Notes under the pieces: model-generated
The model's database searches: none
Seen by the model: only the letters and a program-made list of their open reading frames with translations
Told to the model about the DNA's origin: nothing
In this document: one piece after another, positions 25,500 to 34,654 of the stretch
Layout: every line of letters begins with the position of its first letter
How positions within the stretch are numbered: the stretch's first letter is position 1
Program-made: the position numbers and the translations under genes
Assembly (NCBI GenBank): GCA_001899285.1
Contig: MKWA01000010.1
Coordinates: forward strand, 1 to 64,000
Source of the DNA: Rhizobiales bacterium 64-17
Lineage (GTDB): Bacteria > Pseudomonadota > Alphaproteobacteria > Rhizobiales > Xanthobacteraceae
Reading direction: 5' to 3'
Length of the DNA stretch: 64,000 bases

Positions 25500-26452
25500 G
25501 ACACCGACTTTCGCGCGAGCCGCAGCGTGCCGCGCACACCCGCGAACAGCGTTTGCAGCAGACCGTCACGGCAATAGACCACCGCGACGACCAGCAGGAC
25601 GCCGAACACGATGATGTCGTAACCGCCGAGCGGCTTGAGCAGTTCGCTGACCAGCGCGACGAAGGCGACGCCGAACAGCACGCCCCAGATCTGCGCGAAG
25701 CCGCCGATCGCCACCATCAGCAGAAGCTTGATGGAAAAGCCGACGTCGAACGGACCGGGGCTGAGATAGCCGACGTAGCGGGCATAGAGCGCGCCGGCGA
25801 CGGCGGCATAGATGCCGCTCACCATCAACACCAGCCGCTTCATGCGGTCCGGCGATGCACCCAGCGACGCGACGACACGGCCATTCTCGGACACGCCGCG
25901 CATCAGCAAGCCGACCGGCGAGCGCACGAGGCTCTCGGCGAAGAAGATACCGAGGATGCAGGCGCCCCAGACGATCGGGAACACCTGCTTGTCGGAATAG
26001 AATTCGTGGCCGAACAGGTTCATCGGCTCGATGCCGGTCATGCCGTTCGGGCCGCCGGTCCAGTCGTGCATCTCGACCAGGATGACATGGACGATGATGC
26101 CGAAGCCGAGCGTCGCCATCGCCAGATAGTGGCCTTCGAGGCGGAACACGAGCCAGCCGAGCGCCCAGGCGGCGATGCCGACCAGCACTGCGGCGAGCAC
26201 CATCGCCAGCCACATATTGACGCCGAGAAGCGTCGCCAGCAGCACCGACCCGTAAGCACCGAGGCCATAGAACGCCGCATGGCCGAGCGAAATCTGTCCG
26301 GTGTAACCCATCAGCAGCGAGAGGCCGATCGCCGGCAGCGCCTGGATCGCAACGAAATTGGCGAGATTGGTGAGATAATTGCTGCCGGAGAACTGCAGGC
26401 CGATCAGGCCGGCGACCAGCAGCAGATAAGGCCAGATACCCTGCTGCTTCAT
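25496..26452 (-). CDS. livM: Liv-type ABC transporter permease (LivM)
   Basis: Inner-membrane permease of 318 residues with LivM hallmarks: LLMGYTGQISLGHAAFYGLGAYGS near the N terminus and the EAA-like stretch around FAESLVRSPVGLLMRGVSEN. The ATG at 26452 leaves one base after the LivH stop; the longer upstream frame reads through livH out of frame and is discarded. Pairs with LivH at 26454. Confidence 0.92.
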   Translation of the reverse strand: MKQQGIWPYLLLVAGLIGLQFSGSNYLTNLANFVAIQALPAIGLSLLMGYTGQISLGHAAFYGLGAYGSVLLATLLGVNMWLAMVLAAVLVGIAAWALGWLVFRLEGHYLAMATLGFGIIVHVILVEMHDWTGGPNGMTGIEPMNLFGHEFYSDKQVFPIVWGACILGIFFAESLVRSPVGLLMRGVSENGRVVASLGASPDRMKRLVLMVSGIYAAVAGALYARYVGYLSPGPFDVGFSIKLLLMVAIGGFAQIWGVLFGVAFVALVSELLKPLGGYDIIVFGVLLVVAVVYCRDGLLQTLFAGVRGTLRLARKSVS

Positions 26453-26453
26453 C

Positions 26454-27323
26454 TCAGCGCCCCACCTTCTCGAGATCGCCGAGCAGACCGCCGGAGCGTA
26501 CCGACAGGAACAGCAGCAGCAGCACGAACGAGATCGCGTTCTTGAAGCCGGAGCTGATGAAGCCCGACGACATCGCTTCCAGCACGCCGAGCAGCAGACC
26601 GCCCACCGCCGCGCCGATCGGATTGCCGAAGCCACCGATGATGCAGGCGACAAAGCCCTTGATGCCGAGGCCAATGCCGGAGTCGTACTGGGTCAGCGCG
26701 ATCGGCGCGACGATGATGCCACCGATGGCGCCGAACATCCCGCTCAACAGGAAGGAGAATGTGCGCATCGCGTTAAGACGGATGCCCATGAGCTGCGCGG
26801 CGAACGGATTGATCGCGCAGGCGCGCATGATCTTGCCGGGATAGGTCTTCTGGAAAAACAGATAGAGCAGCACCATCAGCGTCGCGGCGGTGCCGAAGAT
26901 CCACAGCGTCTGCGGCAGGATCGTCGTGCCCCACAGATTGAACGGCCGGTCGCCGGAGAAGGCCGGCATCGGCTGCGCGTCGCTGCCCCAGATCAGCACC
27001 GCGGCGCCTTGCAGGACGACGCCGACGCCGATGGTGGCGATGATGCCGCGCGTCACATGGGTGCCGATCGGGCGGATCGCGAAGCGTTCGATCAAGGTGG
27101 CGAGCAGACCGACCAGGATGATCGCGAGAATGATGGCGACCCAGAGCGGCGAACCGGCTGCATAGAACATGATCGCCGACAGCGCCCCGACCATCGCGAA
27201 ATCGCCCTGGGCGAAATTCACGATGCCGGTCACGTTGTAGATGGTCGTGAAACCGATGCCGATGAGGCCATAGATGCTTCCGACCATCAGGCCGGAAATC
27301 AGCAGTTGGACGAACTCGCTCAT
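26454..27323 (-). CDS. livH: Liv-type ABC transporter permease (LivH)
   Basis: Inner-membrane permease of 289 residues, normal LivH size. The ATG at 27323 has GGGAGG at 6 bases and opens with SEFVQLLISGLMVGSIYGLIG. The motif GIVNFAQGDFAMVGA is typical. It follows the 203-residue unknown protein by 71 bases, so it is probably part of the same transcript as the Rieske oxygenase upstream. Confidence 0.92.
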   Translation of the reverse strand: MSEFVQLLISGLMVGSIYGLIGIGFTTIYNVTGIVNFAQGDFAMVGALSAIMFYAAGSPLWVAIILAIILVGLLATLIERFAIRPIGTHVTRGIIATIGVGVVLQGAAVLIWGSDAQPMPAFSGDRPFNLWGTTILPQTLWIFGTAATLMVLLYLFFQKTYPGKIMRACAINPFAAQLMGIRLNAMRTFSFLLSGMFGAIGGIIVAPIALTQYDSGIGLGIKGFVACIIGGFGNPIGAAVGGLLLGVLEAMSSGFISSGFKNAISFVLLLLFLSVRSGGLLGDLEKVGR

Positions 27324-27394
27324 ACTTGCCTCCCGATCCTCCCCGATGCGTTGCGGCAACCGCTTTGCAAGTTTCATGCAAAGCGTAGCGGTCT

Positions 27395-28006
27395 TCAGAC
27401 CTCCATCCAGCTTTCCGAAAACGCGAGAAACGCCGTTGGTTTTTTGGTATCGGCGAAATCGCGCTGCATCACCTTGCCCTTCAGCGGCTTGCCGTTGACC
27501 GTCACCGACGCCTCGGGCGAATCCAGGAACAGGCTGTACATCTCGTGGCGCTGGGTCGGCCCCTTCTCCGGCGGCATGTCGACAGCGTAAGGCGCGCCGA
27601 GCTTGTTCCAGCGCATCACCACTTCAAGATCGTTCGACGCGACGATCTCGGCATAGGACGACACCGCATCGCCATCGCGGCGAGCCGCGGTCAGCGGCAG
27701 ATAGGTGATCGCCTTGATGCCGGGCGAGACGCGGAACGACGCGAACTTGGAGAAGAAATCGCTGACGAGATAGCGCGCGAGCTTCTCGTTATCGCTGATC
27801 AGGAAGTTCTGCACCTCCGGCAGACCCTTCTCGACATTCGGCTGGTCGAGCAGCAGCACGCCGCAGCCACGGCCATACGGCGACCAGGTGATGCGGAAGA
27901 ACGTCGCGAGCCCGGTCCACGGACCGTCCTGCGTGTCCTTGAGATAGATGCCGGGATTTTCGCCGGTCCAGGCCACGGCGCCGGGATGAATGGGGCTGCG
28001 CGTCAT
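27395..28006 (-). CDS. Protein of unknown function next to a Rieske oxygenase
   Basis: A 203-residue soluble-looking protein that I do not recognise. It has no signal peptide, no membrane segment and no Cys/His cluster for iron. Notable stretches are TWSPYGRGCGVLLLDQP and GPTQRHEMYSLFLDSP. It is not a Rieske beta subunit by motif. It lies 32 bases after the Rieske oxygenase stop and before livH. That position suggests an accessory protein of the oxygenase or a downstream enzyme. High confidence that it is a gene, none on function. Confidence 0.85.
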   Translation of the reverse strand: MTRSPIHPGAVAWTGENPGIYLKDTQDGPWTGLATFFRITWSPYGRGCGVLLLDQPNVEKGLPEVQNFLISDNEKLARYLVSDFFSKFASFRVSPGIKAITYLPLTAARRDGDAVSSYAEIVASNDLEVVMRWNKLGAPYAVDMPPEKGPTQRHEMYSLFLDSPEASVTVNGKPLKGKVMQRDFADTKKPTAFLAFSESWMEV

Positions 28007-28038
28007 ATCCGAATATTCCCTTCGCTTCTTTGCGTCGC

Positions 28039-29403
28039 TTATTCCGCGGCTTCCGCGTTGACCGACTTGACGTAATTCTGGATGCGGGTGCGCACCTGAT
28101 CGAGCCGGTCGTCGGTCGCGTGATAATCGCCCTCGACGATGATCTTGGTGAGATCGCTGCCAATTCGCCGCACCAGTTCGTCGTCATCCCATTGCGGCTT
28201 TGACGGCACCTCGACCACGGTGTCGTGGCAATAGGTCGGGATCATGCCCTGGCTGAGAACGCCCGACTTCGACAGCGGCTCCTGCGCCTCGAGCTTCTTG
28301 ATCTCGCGCATCAGCAGCCGGCGCAGCATCACCACGCCCTTGTCGCAATAGGTGAGATGTTCGAGCGCATGACGCGCGATCGGCCGCTGCGAGACTTGCG
28401 CGTCGAAATCGCCCGGCACGCGCTGGCGCTCCTCATAGGTGCGGTAGCCGTCCTGTCCGACGAAATCGACCTTCTCGGCGCCGCACAGATCGGGATTGCC
28501 GATGCCGCGCGAATTGACTTCCGGATGGAAGTGGCGCCAGCCGATCACCTTGCAGTTCTCGTTGTCGACCGGCGTGGTCCAGCGCGTGATGCCGACGCGG
28601 GAAAATTCCTTGAGATCCTGCTGGCCGTCTTCCCAGATATGTCCGACCTGCGCCTGGTTCGGCAGGATGATGTCGTTGGAGCGGACCCAGACGTTCTGGT
28701 TCCAGCGCCGCGACGTGACATAGATCATGCCGGTCGGCGTCTCGACGAAATCCATTTCCGGCAGTTCGCCCCACGCATCGGCGAAGTGCGAATAGGTGAT
28801 GCGCGTGTGCAGGAACACCGCATGCGCCGGGTCCATCACGTTCTCATGCACCTGCAGCCAGTTGCAGGGATACTGCAGGCTGTAGGGCCGCATCATGTCG
28901 CCGGGATAATCGTAGCTGTCGTAGACCGGGAATTCCGGCATCTCTTCCGGCGGGCCGAAATAACCGAAGATCAGGCCCTTGTATTCCATCGCCGGATAGG
29001 CGCCGTGCATCAGGCGATCCTTGAGCGTGCTGCCGGGCGGATCGCCGGGCGTTTCAAGGATGGTGCCGTCCGGCGCGATCAGCCAGCCGTGGTAGCAGCA
29101 GCGGATGCCGTCCTTCTCGCACAGGCCGAATTCCAGCGACGTGCCGCGGTGCGGACAATGGCGGTGAACGATGGCGACCTTGTTCTCGGTGGTGCGGAAG
29201 ACGACCAGGTCTTCACCGAACATGCGCTCGCGCTTGGGAAGTTCAGTGACCTCTTCGGACAGGCAGACCGGCTGCCAGTACCGCCGCAGCAGTTCGCCGG
29301 CGCGCGAGCCCTTCTCCACATGGGTGAGGTCCGCCGTCTCCGGTGGAACCGGCTCCTGGTAATATCCGCCGTAGGAAACCTTCAGGAACTGCTTCTTCGC
29401 CAT
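28039..29403 (-). CDS. Rieske non-heme iron oxygenase, alpha subunit (copy 1)
   Basis: Aromatic-ring or O-demethylating oxygenase of 454 residues, phthalate-dioxygenase-like (alpha-only) group. The [2Fe-2S] Rieske ligands are Cys83, His85, Cys102 and His105; the mononuclear iron motif ENVMDPAHAVFLH places His194 and His199. The ATG at 29403 has GGAGG upstream. No small subunit is next to it; electrons could come from the reductase at 20338. A perfect palindrome lies about 85 bases upstream. Substrate unknown. Confidence 0.93.
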   Translation of the reverse strand: MAKKQFLKVSYGGYYQEPVPPETADLTHVEKGSRAGELLRRYWQPVCLSEEVTELPKRERMFGEDLVVFRTTENKVAIVHRHCPHRGTSLEFGLCEKDGIRCCYHGWLIAPDGTILETPGDPPGSTLKDRLMHGAYPAMEYKGLIFGYFGPPEEMPEFPVYDSYDYPGDMMRPYSLQYPCNWLQVHENVMDPAHAVFLHTRITYSHFADAWGELPEMDFVETPTGMIYVTSRRWNQNVWVRSNDIILPNQAQVGHIWEDGQQDLKEFSRVGITRWTTPVDNENCKVIGWRHFHPEVNSRGIGNPDLCGAEKVDFVGQDGYRTYEERQRVPGDFDAQVSQRPIARHALEHLTYCDKGVVMLRRLLMREIKKLEAQEPLSKSGVLSQGMIPTYCHDTVVEVPSKPQWDDDELVRRIGSDLTKIIVEGDYHATDDRLDQVRTRIQNYVKSVNAEAAE

Positions 29404-29486
29404 ACGACCCTCCGGCAAAGCGACATCGCTGCAGGAAGTATCGGCGCGGCACGGTGCAAAGATAAAATATCAATTATCTCTGCATA

Positions 29487-29505
29487 AGATAGAATTATTC
29501 TATCT
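29487..29505. promoter_or_regulatory. Perfect 19-bp palindrome upstream of Rieske oxygenase 1
   Basis: AGATAGAATTATTCTATCT has two 9-bp arms around one T. It contains ATAG-N7-CTAT, the same pattern found at 30889-30903 before the LysR gene, and fits the T-N11-A rule for LysR-type boxes. It lies in the 106-bp gap between amidase and oxygenase genes. A binding site is inferred. Confidence 0.6.
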
Positions 29506-29509
29506 CCAA

Positions 29510-30802
29510 TCAGGCCACCTCGTTGAATTGACTCGCGGCCCATTTGGCCACCTCGGCCAGCGCGCGGTCGCCATGACGGCGGCCAACAAGCTGGATTCCC
29601 AACGGAAGTCCGCGCGAGCCGCGCCGCACCGGCAGCGCAATCGACGGCCCCTGCAGCAAGGTCCACACACGGCTGAACACCGGATCACCGGTGGCGCTCA
29701 ATCCGGCCGGCGCTTCGCCCGGCGCGCTCGGCGCGACGATCGCGTCGCAGCTCTCGAAAATGGATTCGAGTCTACGCATCGCGACGGCGGTGCGGTGCTG
29801 CGCCGACGCATAGTCCGCATCGGATACGGCACGCCCGCTCTCGACCAGCGCGCGCAGTTGCGCGCTGATGGCGTCGCCATGCGCATCGACCACGGCACCG
29901 AGCGCGCGCGCTGCTTCATAGGCCATGATGCGCACATGACATTCGACCAGGCCGGAAAACTCGTCCGGCAATGTCAGCGTTGTCACCTGCGCCCCACCCG
30001 CGCGCAAACGCTCCGCCGCGTGCTGCAAGGTGCGGCGCGCATCGTCGTCCGCGTGCGACCACTCGTTGGTTTCGCAGATCGCCAGTCGCGGCGCCTGCGG
30101 CAACAGCGCGAGCGGCCGATAGGATTCGCCGGTGAGCACCGCGCGCAGCACCTCGGCGTCCTCGACGTCGCACACCAGCCAGCCGAGACTGTCGAGCGAA
30201 TGCGCCAGCGGCTCGATGCCGTCGAGCGGAATCGTGTCGCGCGTCGCCTTGAAACCGATCACGCCGCAATAGGCCGCCGGCCGCGTCAACGAGCCGGCCG
30301 TCTGCGCGCCGAGCGCAGCCGGCACCATCCTATCTGCCACCGCGGCAGCAGAGCCGCTCGACGAACCGCCGGGCGTGTGCGCGAGATTGTGTGGGTTCGC
30401 GGTCTTGCCTGGACGGAAATAACTGAACTCGGTGGTCACCGTCTTGCCGATGATCAACGCGCCGGCCGCGCGCAGACGCGCGACGCAGGCCGCGTCGCGT
30501 TGCGCGATGCGATCGGCATAAACCGGCGAACCGCATCCGGTCGGCCATCCCGCGACGTCGATGATGTCCTTGATGCCGACCGGGACGCCGTGCAGCACGC
30601 CGCGCACGGGCCCGCTATCTAGTTCGGCGGCGGCGCGCCGCACCGCCACCCGATCAAGGAATTGCCAGGCACCGACCGCCGCTTCGCGCGCATCGATCCG
30701 CGCGAGACACGCCTCGGCCACCGCCGCTGCCGATAGCGCACGGCTCTGCAGACGCGGGATCAGGGCCGCGACGCTGTCGTGGATGAGAGCCTGCTCGGTC
30801 AT
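29510..30802 (-). CDS. Amidase-signature family hydrolase (copy 1)
   Basis: Amidase signature enzyme of 430 residues with the Ser-cisSer-Lys triad: Lys78 (GIKD), the GGSSSGSAAAV block (Ser147-149) and Ser171 (TAGSLTRPA). It would hydrolyse an amide in the cytoplasm. The ATG at 30802 is preferred over an upstream start that enters the intergenic palindromes. It is divergent from the LysR regulator and is followed by Rieske oxygenase 1, so LysR control of both is likely. Confidence 0.9.
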   Translation of the reverse strand: MTEQALIHDSVAALIPRLQSRALSAAAVAEACLARIDAREAAVGAWQFLDRVAVRRAAAELDSGPVRGVLHGVPVGIKDIIDVAGWPTGCGSPVYADRIAQRDAACVARLRAAGALIIGKTVTTEFSYFRPGKTANPHNLAHTPGGSSSGSAAAVADRMVPAALGAQTAGSLTRPAAYCGVIGFKATRDTIPLDGIEPLAHSLDSLGWLVCDVEDAEVLRAVLTGESYRPLALLPQAPRLAICETNEWSHADDDARRTLQHAAERLRAGGAQVTTLTLPDEFSGLVECHVRIMAYEAARALGAVVDAHGDAISAQLRALVESGRAVSDADYASAQHRTAVAMRRLESIFESCDAIVAPSAPGEAPAGLSATGDPVFSRVWTLLQGPSIALPVRRGSRGLPLGIQLVGRRHGDRALAEVAKWAASQFNEVA

Positions 30803-30812
30803 GCCCAAAACC

Positions 30813-30826
30813 CTTGTGTTCACAAG
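30813..30826. promoter_or_regulatory. Inverted repeat just upstream of amidase 1
   Basis: CTTGTG-TT-CACAAG, two perfect 6-bp arms, ends 10 bases before the amidase start codon, in the untranslated leader or promoter. It could be a repressor site or an RNA hairpin covering the ribosome site. No regulator can be named. Confidence 0.4.
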
Positions 30827-30888
30827 ATGATGGACGACCCTAGAGGGCCTCGAATGGATAGCAAAATCCATTTTCTCTATTCAGAGCA

Positions 30889-30903
30889 ATAGGTTTTTCC
30901 TAT
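30889..30903. promoter_or_regulatory. LysR-type T-N11-A box upstream of the LysR gene
   Basis: ATAGGTTTTTCCTAT is an inverted repeat (ATAGG-N5-CCTAT) 30 bases before the LysR start codon, in the divergent region shared with amidase 1. The ATAG-N7-CTAT frame is the same as in the palindrome at 29487-29505. This is the place where LysR-type regulators usually bind for autoregulation. Confidence 0.6.
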
Positions 30904-30933
30904 ACTCGGCCATCGGCCTGCAGAGTGAGCGTC

Positions 30934-31887
30934 ATGAACTTCACGCTGAAGCAGTTGCGCTATTTCGTGCTCTCGGCCGAATTGAAGAGCGTCACCCGCG
31001 CGTCGCAGAAAGCCAATATCAGCCAGCCGTCGATTTCCGCGGCCATCGCTGAATTGGAAGCCGCGCTCGACACCAAGCTGTTCACGCGCCATCACGCCAA
31101 GGGGCTGTCGCTGACCGCCATCGGCCACCAGGTGTTCGCCGAGGCGAAACGGCTGCTGGCGCAGGCCGACCGCTTCGGCCAGATGACCAATGAATTCGTC
31201 AAGGGGCTAAGCGGCACGCTGGAGGTGGGCTGTCTGCTGACGCTGGCACCGCTGGTGATGCCGTCACTGATGAAGTCGATCCGCGCCCACTATCCCAATC
31301 TCACGGTCGGCTGCCGCGAGCTCGACGTGAAAGAAGTGGTCGAGGGGTTGCGCGAGGGCGCGTTCGAGATCGCCATCACTTACAACCTCAATCTCGAAGC
31401 CGACATCAGCTTCTATGGCGTGCGCAGCTTTCCGCCCTATGCGCTGCTGTCGCGCCAGCATCCGCTGACGCAACATGCGCGTGTCAATCTGCGCATGCTC
31501 GCCGACGAGCCGATGATCCTGCTCGACCTGCCCTATACCCGCGACTATTTCCAGTCGATCTTCGAAAGCGCCGGCATCGCCCCGAACATCGTCTATCGCA
31601 CCACCTCGCCGCAGATGGTGCGCAGCATGGTGGCGAGCGGCATGGGCTATTCGATCCTCAATGCGCGCCCGCCGTGGCGGCATTCGTTCGACGATCATCA
31701 ATACGCGATCGTCGAATTGTCGGAACGGCTGCCGACGCTGCGGATGGGGCTGGTCCACCTCAAGGACCACGTCTTCACGCGCGCCGCGCAGATCGTCATC
31801 AAGGAATTCGAGATGCAGAACACCGGACGACGGCTCGGCACCACCGATTCCGATGCGGCCAGCACGACACCGCTGCCACTGGTCTAG
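30934..31887 (+). CDS. LysR-family transcriptional regulator
   Basis: LysR-type regulator of 317 residues. The N-terminal winged helix reads NFTLKQLRYFVLSAEL, with helix SQPSISAAIAELEAAL, and a periplasmic-binding-like effector domain follows from about residue 90. The ATG at 30934 starts the canonical N terminus; a GTG three codons earlier adds residues without family support. It is divergent from amidase 1 and Rieske oxygenase 1, the classic arrangement for LysR activation of the neighbour by a pathway compound. Confidence 0.92.
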   Translation: MNFTLKQLRYFVLSAELKSVTRASQKANISQPSISAAIAELEAALDTKLFTRHHAKGLSLTAIGHQVFAEAKRLLAQADRFGQMTNEFVKGLSGTLEVGCLLTLAPLVMPSLMKSIRAHYPNLTVGCRELDVKEVVEGLREGAFEIAITYNLNLEADISFYGVRSFPPYALLSRQHPLTQHARVNLRMLADEPMILLDLPYTRDYFQSIFESAGIAPNIVYRTTSPQMVRSMVASGMGYSILNARPPWRHSFDDHQYAIVELSERLPTLRMGLVHLKDHVFTRAAQIVIKEFEMQNTGRRLGTTDSDAASTTPLPLV

Positions 31888-31893
31888 GTTTTT

Positions 31894-33519
31894 TCAGGCC
31901 GCCGCCGGGGCGTTGCCGCGGATCATATCGGCGGCGCGCTCCGCCACCATGATCACCGGACCGTTGATGTTGCCGCCGACGAGATCGGGGAACACCGACG
32001 CATCGACCACGCGCAAGCCGTCGACACCGCGCACACGAAGCTCGCCGTCGACCACCGCCATCGGATCGTCGTCGCGGCCCATTTTGCATGTTCCACACGG
32101 ATGATGCGCCGTCACCGCCGTTTGCCGCGTGAACGCCTCGATCTGCTCGTCGGTGGTCACGTCGGCGGACGGCGCGATATCGCGAGCAACGAAAGGCGCA
32201 ATCTCCCGCGCGCGGGCGAGATCGCGGAAGATACGGATGCCGTCGCGCAACCGCCGCCAGTCGGTCTGCGTCGCCAGCAGGCCCTGACGGATCGACGGAT
32301 GGGTCAGCGGATTGGCCGAGGCCAGCGTGATCGCTCCACGACTCTCCGGCCGCAACAGCACGATGCGACAGGCAAAGCTGTCCGCGAACGGCTGCGAAAA
32401 CGGCGGCAGATAGGGCTTCGCCGCCAGCGAGCCGGAAATGAACAGAAGCTGGATATCCGGGATCGGTTCGTCGGGCTGGCTTTTGACGAACGCGGTCATG
32501 CCGCCGGGCAGATCGGTCGCGAACCCGGTGCCGCGCAGATAGCCTTCGGCCAAGCCCAAAGCGAGGCGGTCGAGCCGCATATGGCGCAGCAGCGGGCTTT
32601 CGTCGCGCCGGCCATAGATCAGCAGCGCCGCCGCGTGATCCTGCAGGTTCTGACCAACACCCGGCAACGCCGCCTTCACCGCGATGTCATGCGCGCGCAA
32701 CGCATCCGCATCGCCCACCCCCGACAACATCAGCAGTTGCGGCGAATTGATCGAACCGCCGGACAAAATCACCTCGCGCCCGGCTGGCACGAAGCGCCGC
32801 TCGCCGGCCTGAAGGCATTCGACGCCGGTGGCGCGGTCGTTCTCGATGACGATGCGCGTCACCAGGGTGTCGGTGCGCACCGTCAGGTTCGGCCGCTCCA
32901 GCGCCGGACGCAGATAAGCGCGCGAGGCGCTGTCGCGATGCCCGCCGCGAATGGTCATCTGCATGCGCGCGAAACCGTCCTGGCTCGCGCCATTATAATC
33001 GTCGTTCAACGCATAGCCGGCCGATTTGGCCGCCGCCATGTAGGCGTCGACCACCGGGTCTTCGTAACGCGCGGCGCGCGTGCCGATCGGCCCGCTGCCG
33101 CCGCGATACTCATTCGCGCCCTTTTCCCAGCTTTCCTGCTTGCGGAAATACGGCAGCACCTCGTGATATGACCAGCCGGGCAAACCGTAACCGGCCCAGC
33201 GGTCGTAGTCGGCCCGATTGCCGCGCACATAGGCCATGGCATTGATCGATGACGAGCCGCCGATCACCTTGCCACGCGCGACCTCGATGCGCCGCCCACC
33301 CATGGTTGGCTCGGGCACGGTGTCGTAGCCCCAATCGTACATGCGATCGAGCAGCACCTTGCCCCAGCCGAGCGGCAGCTTGAGCAGCGGATGCCGATCC
33401 CAGCCGCCCGCCTCGATCAGCAGCACCGAGACGCCGCGATCCTCGGTGAGCCGGTTCGCCAGCGTGCAGCCGGCCGAACCGGCGCCGATGATGATGTAGT
33501 CGAAGCCGTGCTGGGACAT
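31894..33519 (-). CDS. GMC-family FAD oxidoreductase (choline dehydrogenase-like)
   Basis: Flavin alcohol dehydrogenase/oxidase of 541 residues. The N-terminal FAD fold DYIIIGAGSAGCTLANRLTED, the GMC signature GGSSSINAMAYVRGN, and the C-terminal AHHPCGTCKMG and FPDLVGGNINGP segments with the catalytic His are present. It would oxidise an alcohol to an aldehyde. Its stop is 6 bases from the convergent LysR stop. It follows the TRAP importer genes, which may bring in its substrate. Confidence 0.92.
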   Translation of the reverse strand: MSQHGFDYIIIGAGSAGCTLANRLTEDRGVSVLLIEAGGWDRHPLLKLPLGWGKVLLDRMYDWGYDTVPEPTMGGRRIEVARGKVIGGSSSINAMAYVRGNRADYDRWAGYGLPGWSYHEVLPYFRKQESWEKGANEYRGGSGPIGTRAARYEDPVVDAYMAAAKSAGYALNDDYNGASQDGFARMQMTIRGGHRDSASRAYLRPALERPNLTVRTDTLVTRIVIENDRATGVECLQAGERRFVPAGREVILSGGSINSPQLLMLSGVGDADALRAHDIAVKAALPGVGQNLQDHAAALLIYGRRDESPLLRHMRLDRLALGLAEGYLRGTGFATDLPGGMTAFVKSQPDEPIPDIQLLFISGSLAAKPYLPPFSQPFADSFACRIVLLRPESRGAITLASANPLTHPSIRQGLLATQTDWRRLRDGIRIFRDLARAREIAPFVARDIAPSADVTTDEQIEAFTRQTAVTAHHPCGTCKMGRDDDPMAVVDGELRVRGVDGLRVVDASVFPDLVGGNINGPVIMVAERAADMIRGNAPAAA

Positions 33520-33606
33520 GAAACATGTCCGCCGCCGGTGTCATCCGGCGGCGGCCTTTCGATCAGAGAGAAGCCTGTTTCGGACTCATCTTACCAGGTT
33601 CGTGTT

Positions 33607-34617
33607 TTATTTGGGCCGCTTGGCGTCGACCACGGCCTTGAGCTTGTCGAACTCGGCCTTCACCGTCGGGTTCTGGCTGACGATCTTGGTACCGATCTCG
33701 ACGAAGGTCTTCATCATCGATGCCTTTTCGGCCGGCGGCAGTTCGAGGATTTCGCCCTTGTTGGCGATCCAGGTGGCGTTCGACTTTTTCACGTTCTCGA
33801 CGCCCCATCCGAACGCCTGCTGCTCGGCCTCACGGCCGGCGGCGCGGATCGCCTCCTGAACGTCTTTCGGCTGCGCCTTGAACCACGCTTCATTGACGAT
33901 GTTGACCGTGACGATCTGCGCGAAGTTGAGATCGGTGACGTATTTCGCCACGTCGTAATATTTGAACGCGGTGAGGATCGGCATGCCGGCCAGCATGCCG
34001 TCGATGCCGCCGGATTGCAGTTGCGGGATCACCTCGGTGAGCGCGAGCGGCACCGGCGTGACGCCAATCGCCTTCATCGGCTCGATCTGCAGCGGCGAGG
34101 CGAAGGTGCGCGCCTTGATGCCTTTGAGTGCTTCCAGCGTCGGCGCCGGCCGCTTGGTCAGGATCAAGGTCGGGCTGTTGTAGATCGCGCCGATCACGCG
34201 GATGCCGCGATCGAGGAACATCGTCTCCATATGATCGCGATAGGCGGGATCGTGGATCACCGCATGCACGTGCTCGGGCGAGTCGAACAGACCCGGCACG
34301 TCGAAAATCTGGAACCGCGGATCAATATTGGTGACGAATGAGGTCGGCGTAATGAACGACTCGATGGTGCCGAGCGCCACGCCTTCTGCCATGCGCGGGA
34401 TCGCGCCGAGCTGGCTCGCCGGATAGATTTCGGCCTTCACCTTGTCGCCGATCCGCTTCTGCAGCGCGACGACGAACAACTTCTGCCATTCGTGCTGCAC
34501 GTCGTTGATCGTCGCATTGGCGAGTTTCATCACCGTCTGCGCCGATGCAGCATGCGGCATCGCCGCAAGACAACCTGCCAGCGCCGCGGCCGCGATAAAA
34601 TGACGTCGATCGATCAT
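33607..34617 (-). CDS. dctP: TRAP transporter solute receptor (DctP family)
   Basis: Periplasmic receptor of 336 residues for a TRAP importer, which takes up carboxylates, including aromatic and keto acids, using ion gradients. The N terminus (IDRRHFIAAAALAGCLAAMPHAASA) is a signal with twin arginines. The mature start TVMKLANATINDVQHEWQ and the C-terminal helix region fit DctP. Encoded after the membrane components in the order Q-M-P. Ligand unknown. Confidence 0.92.
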   Translation of the reverse strand: MIDRRHFIAAAALAGCLAAMPHAASAQTVMKLANATINDVQHEWQKLFVVALQKRIGDKVKAEIYPASQLGAIPRMAEGVALGTIESFITPTSFVTNIDPRFQIFDVPGLFDSPEHVHAVIHDPAYRDHMETMFLDRGIRVIGAIYNSPTLILTKRPAPTLEALKGIKARTFASPLQIEPMKAIGVTPVPLALTEVIPQLQSGGIDGMLAGMPILTAFKYYDVAKYVTDLNFAQIVTVNIVNEAWFKAQPKDVQEAIRAAGREAEQQAFGWGVENVKKSNATWIANKGEILELPPAEKASMMKTFVEIGTKIVSQNPTVKAEFDKLKAVVDAKRPK

Positions 34618-34654
34618 GGTCAGCCCCCGAGGTTAAACAGCGTGATTGAAACGG

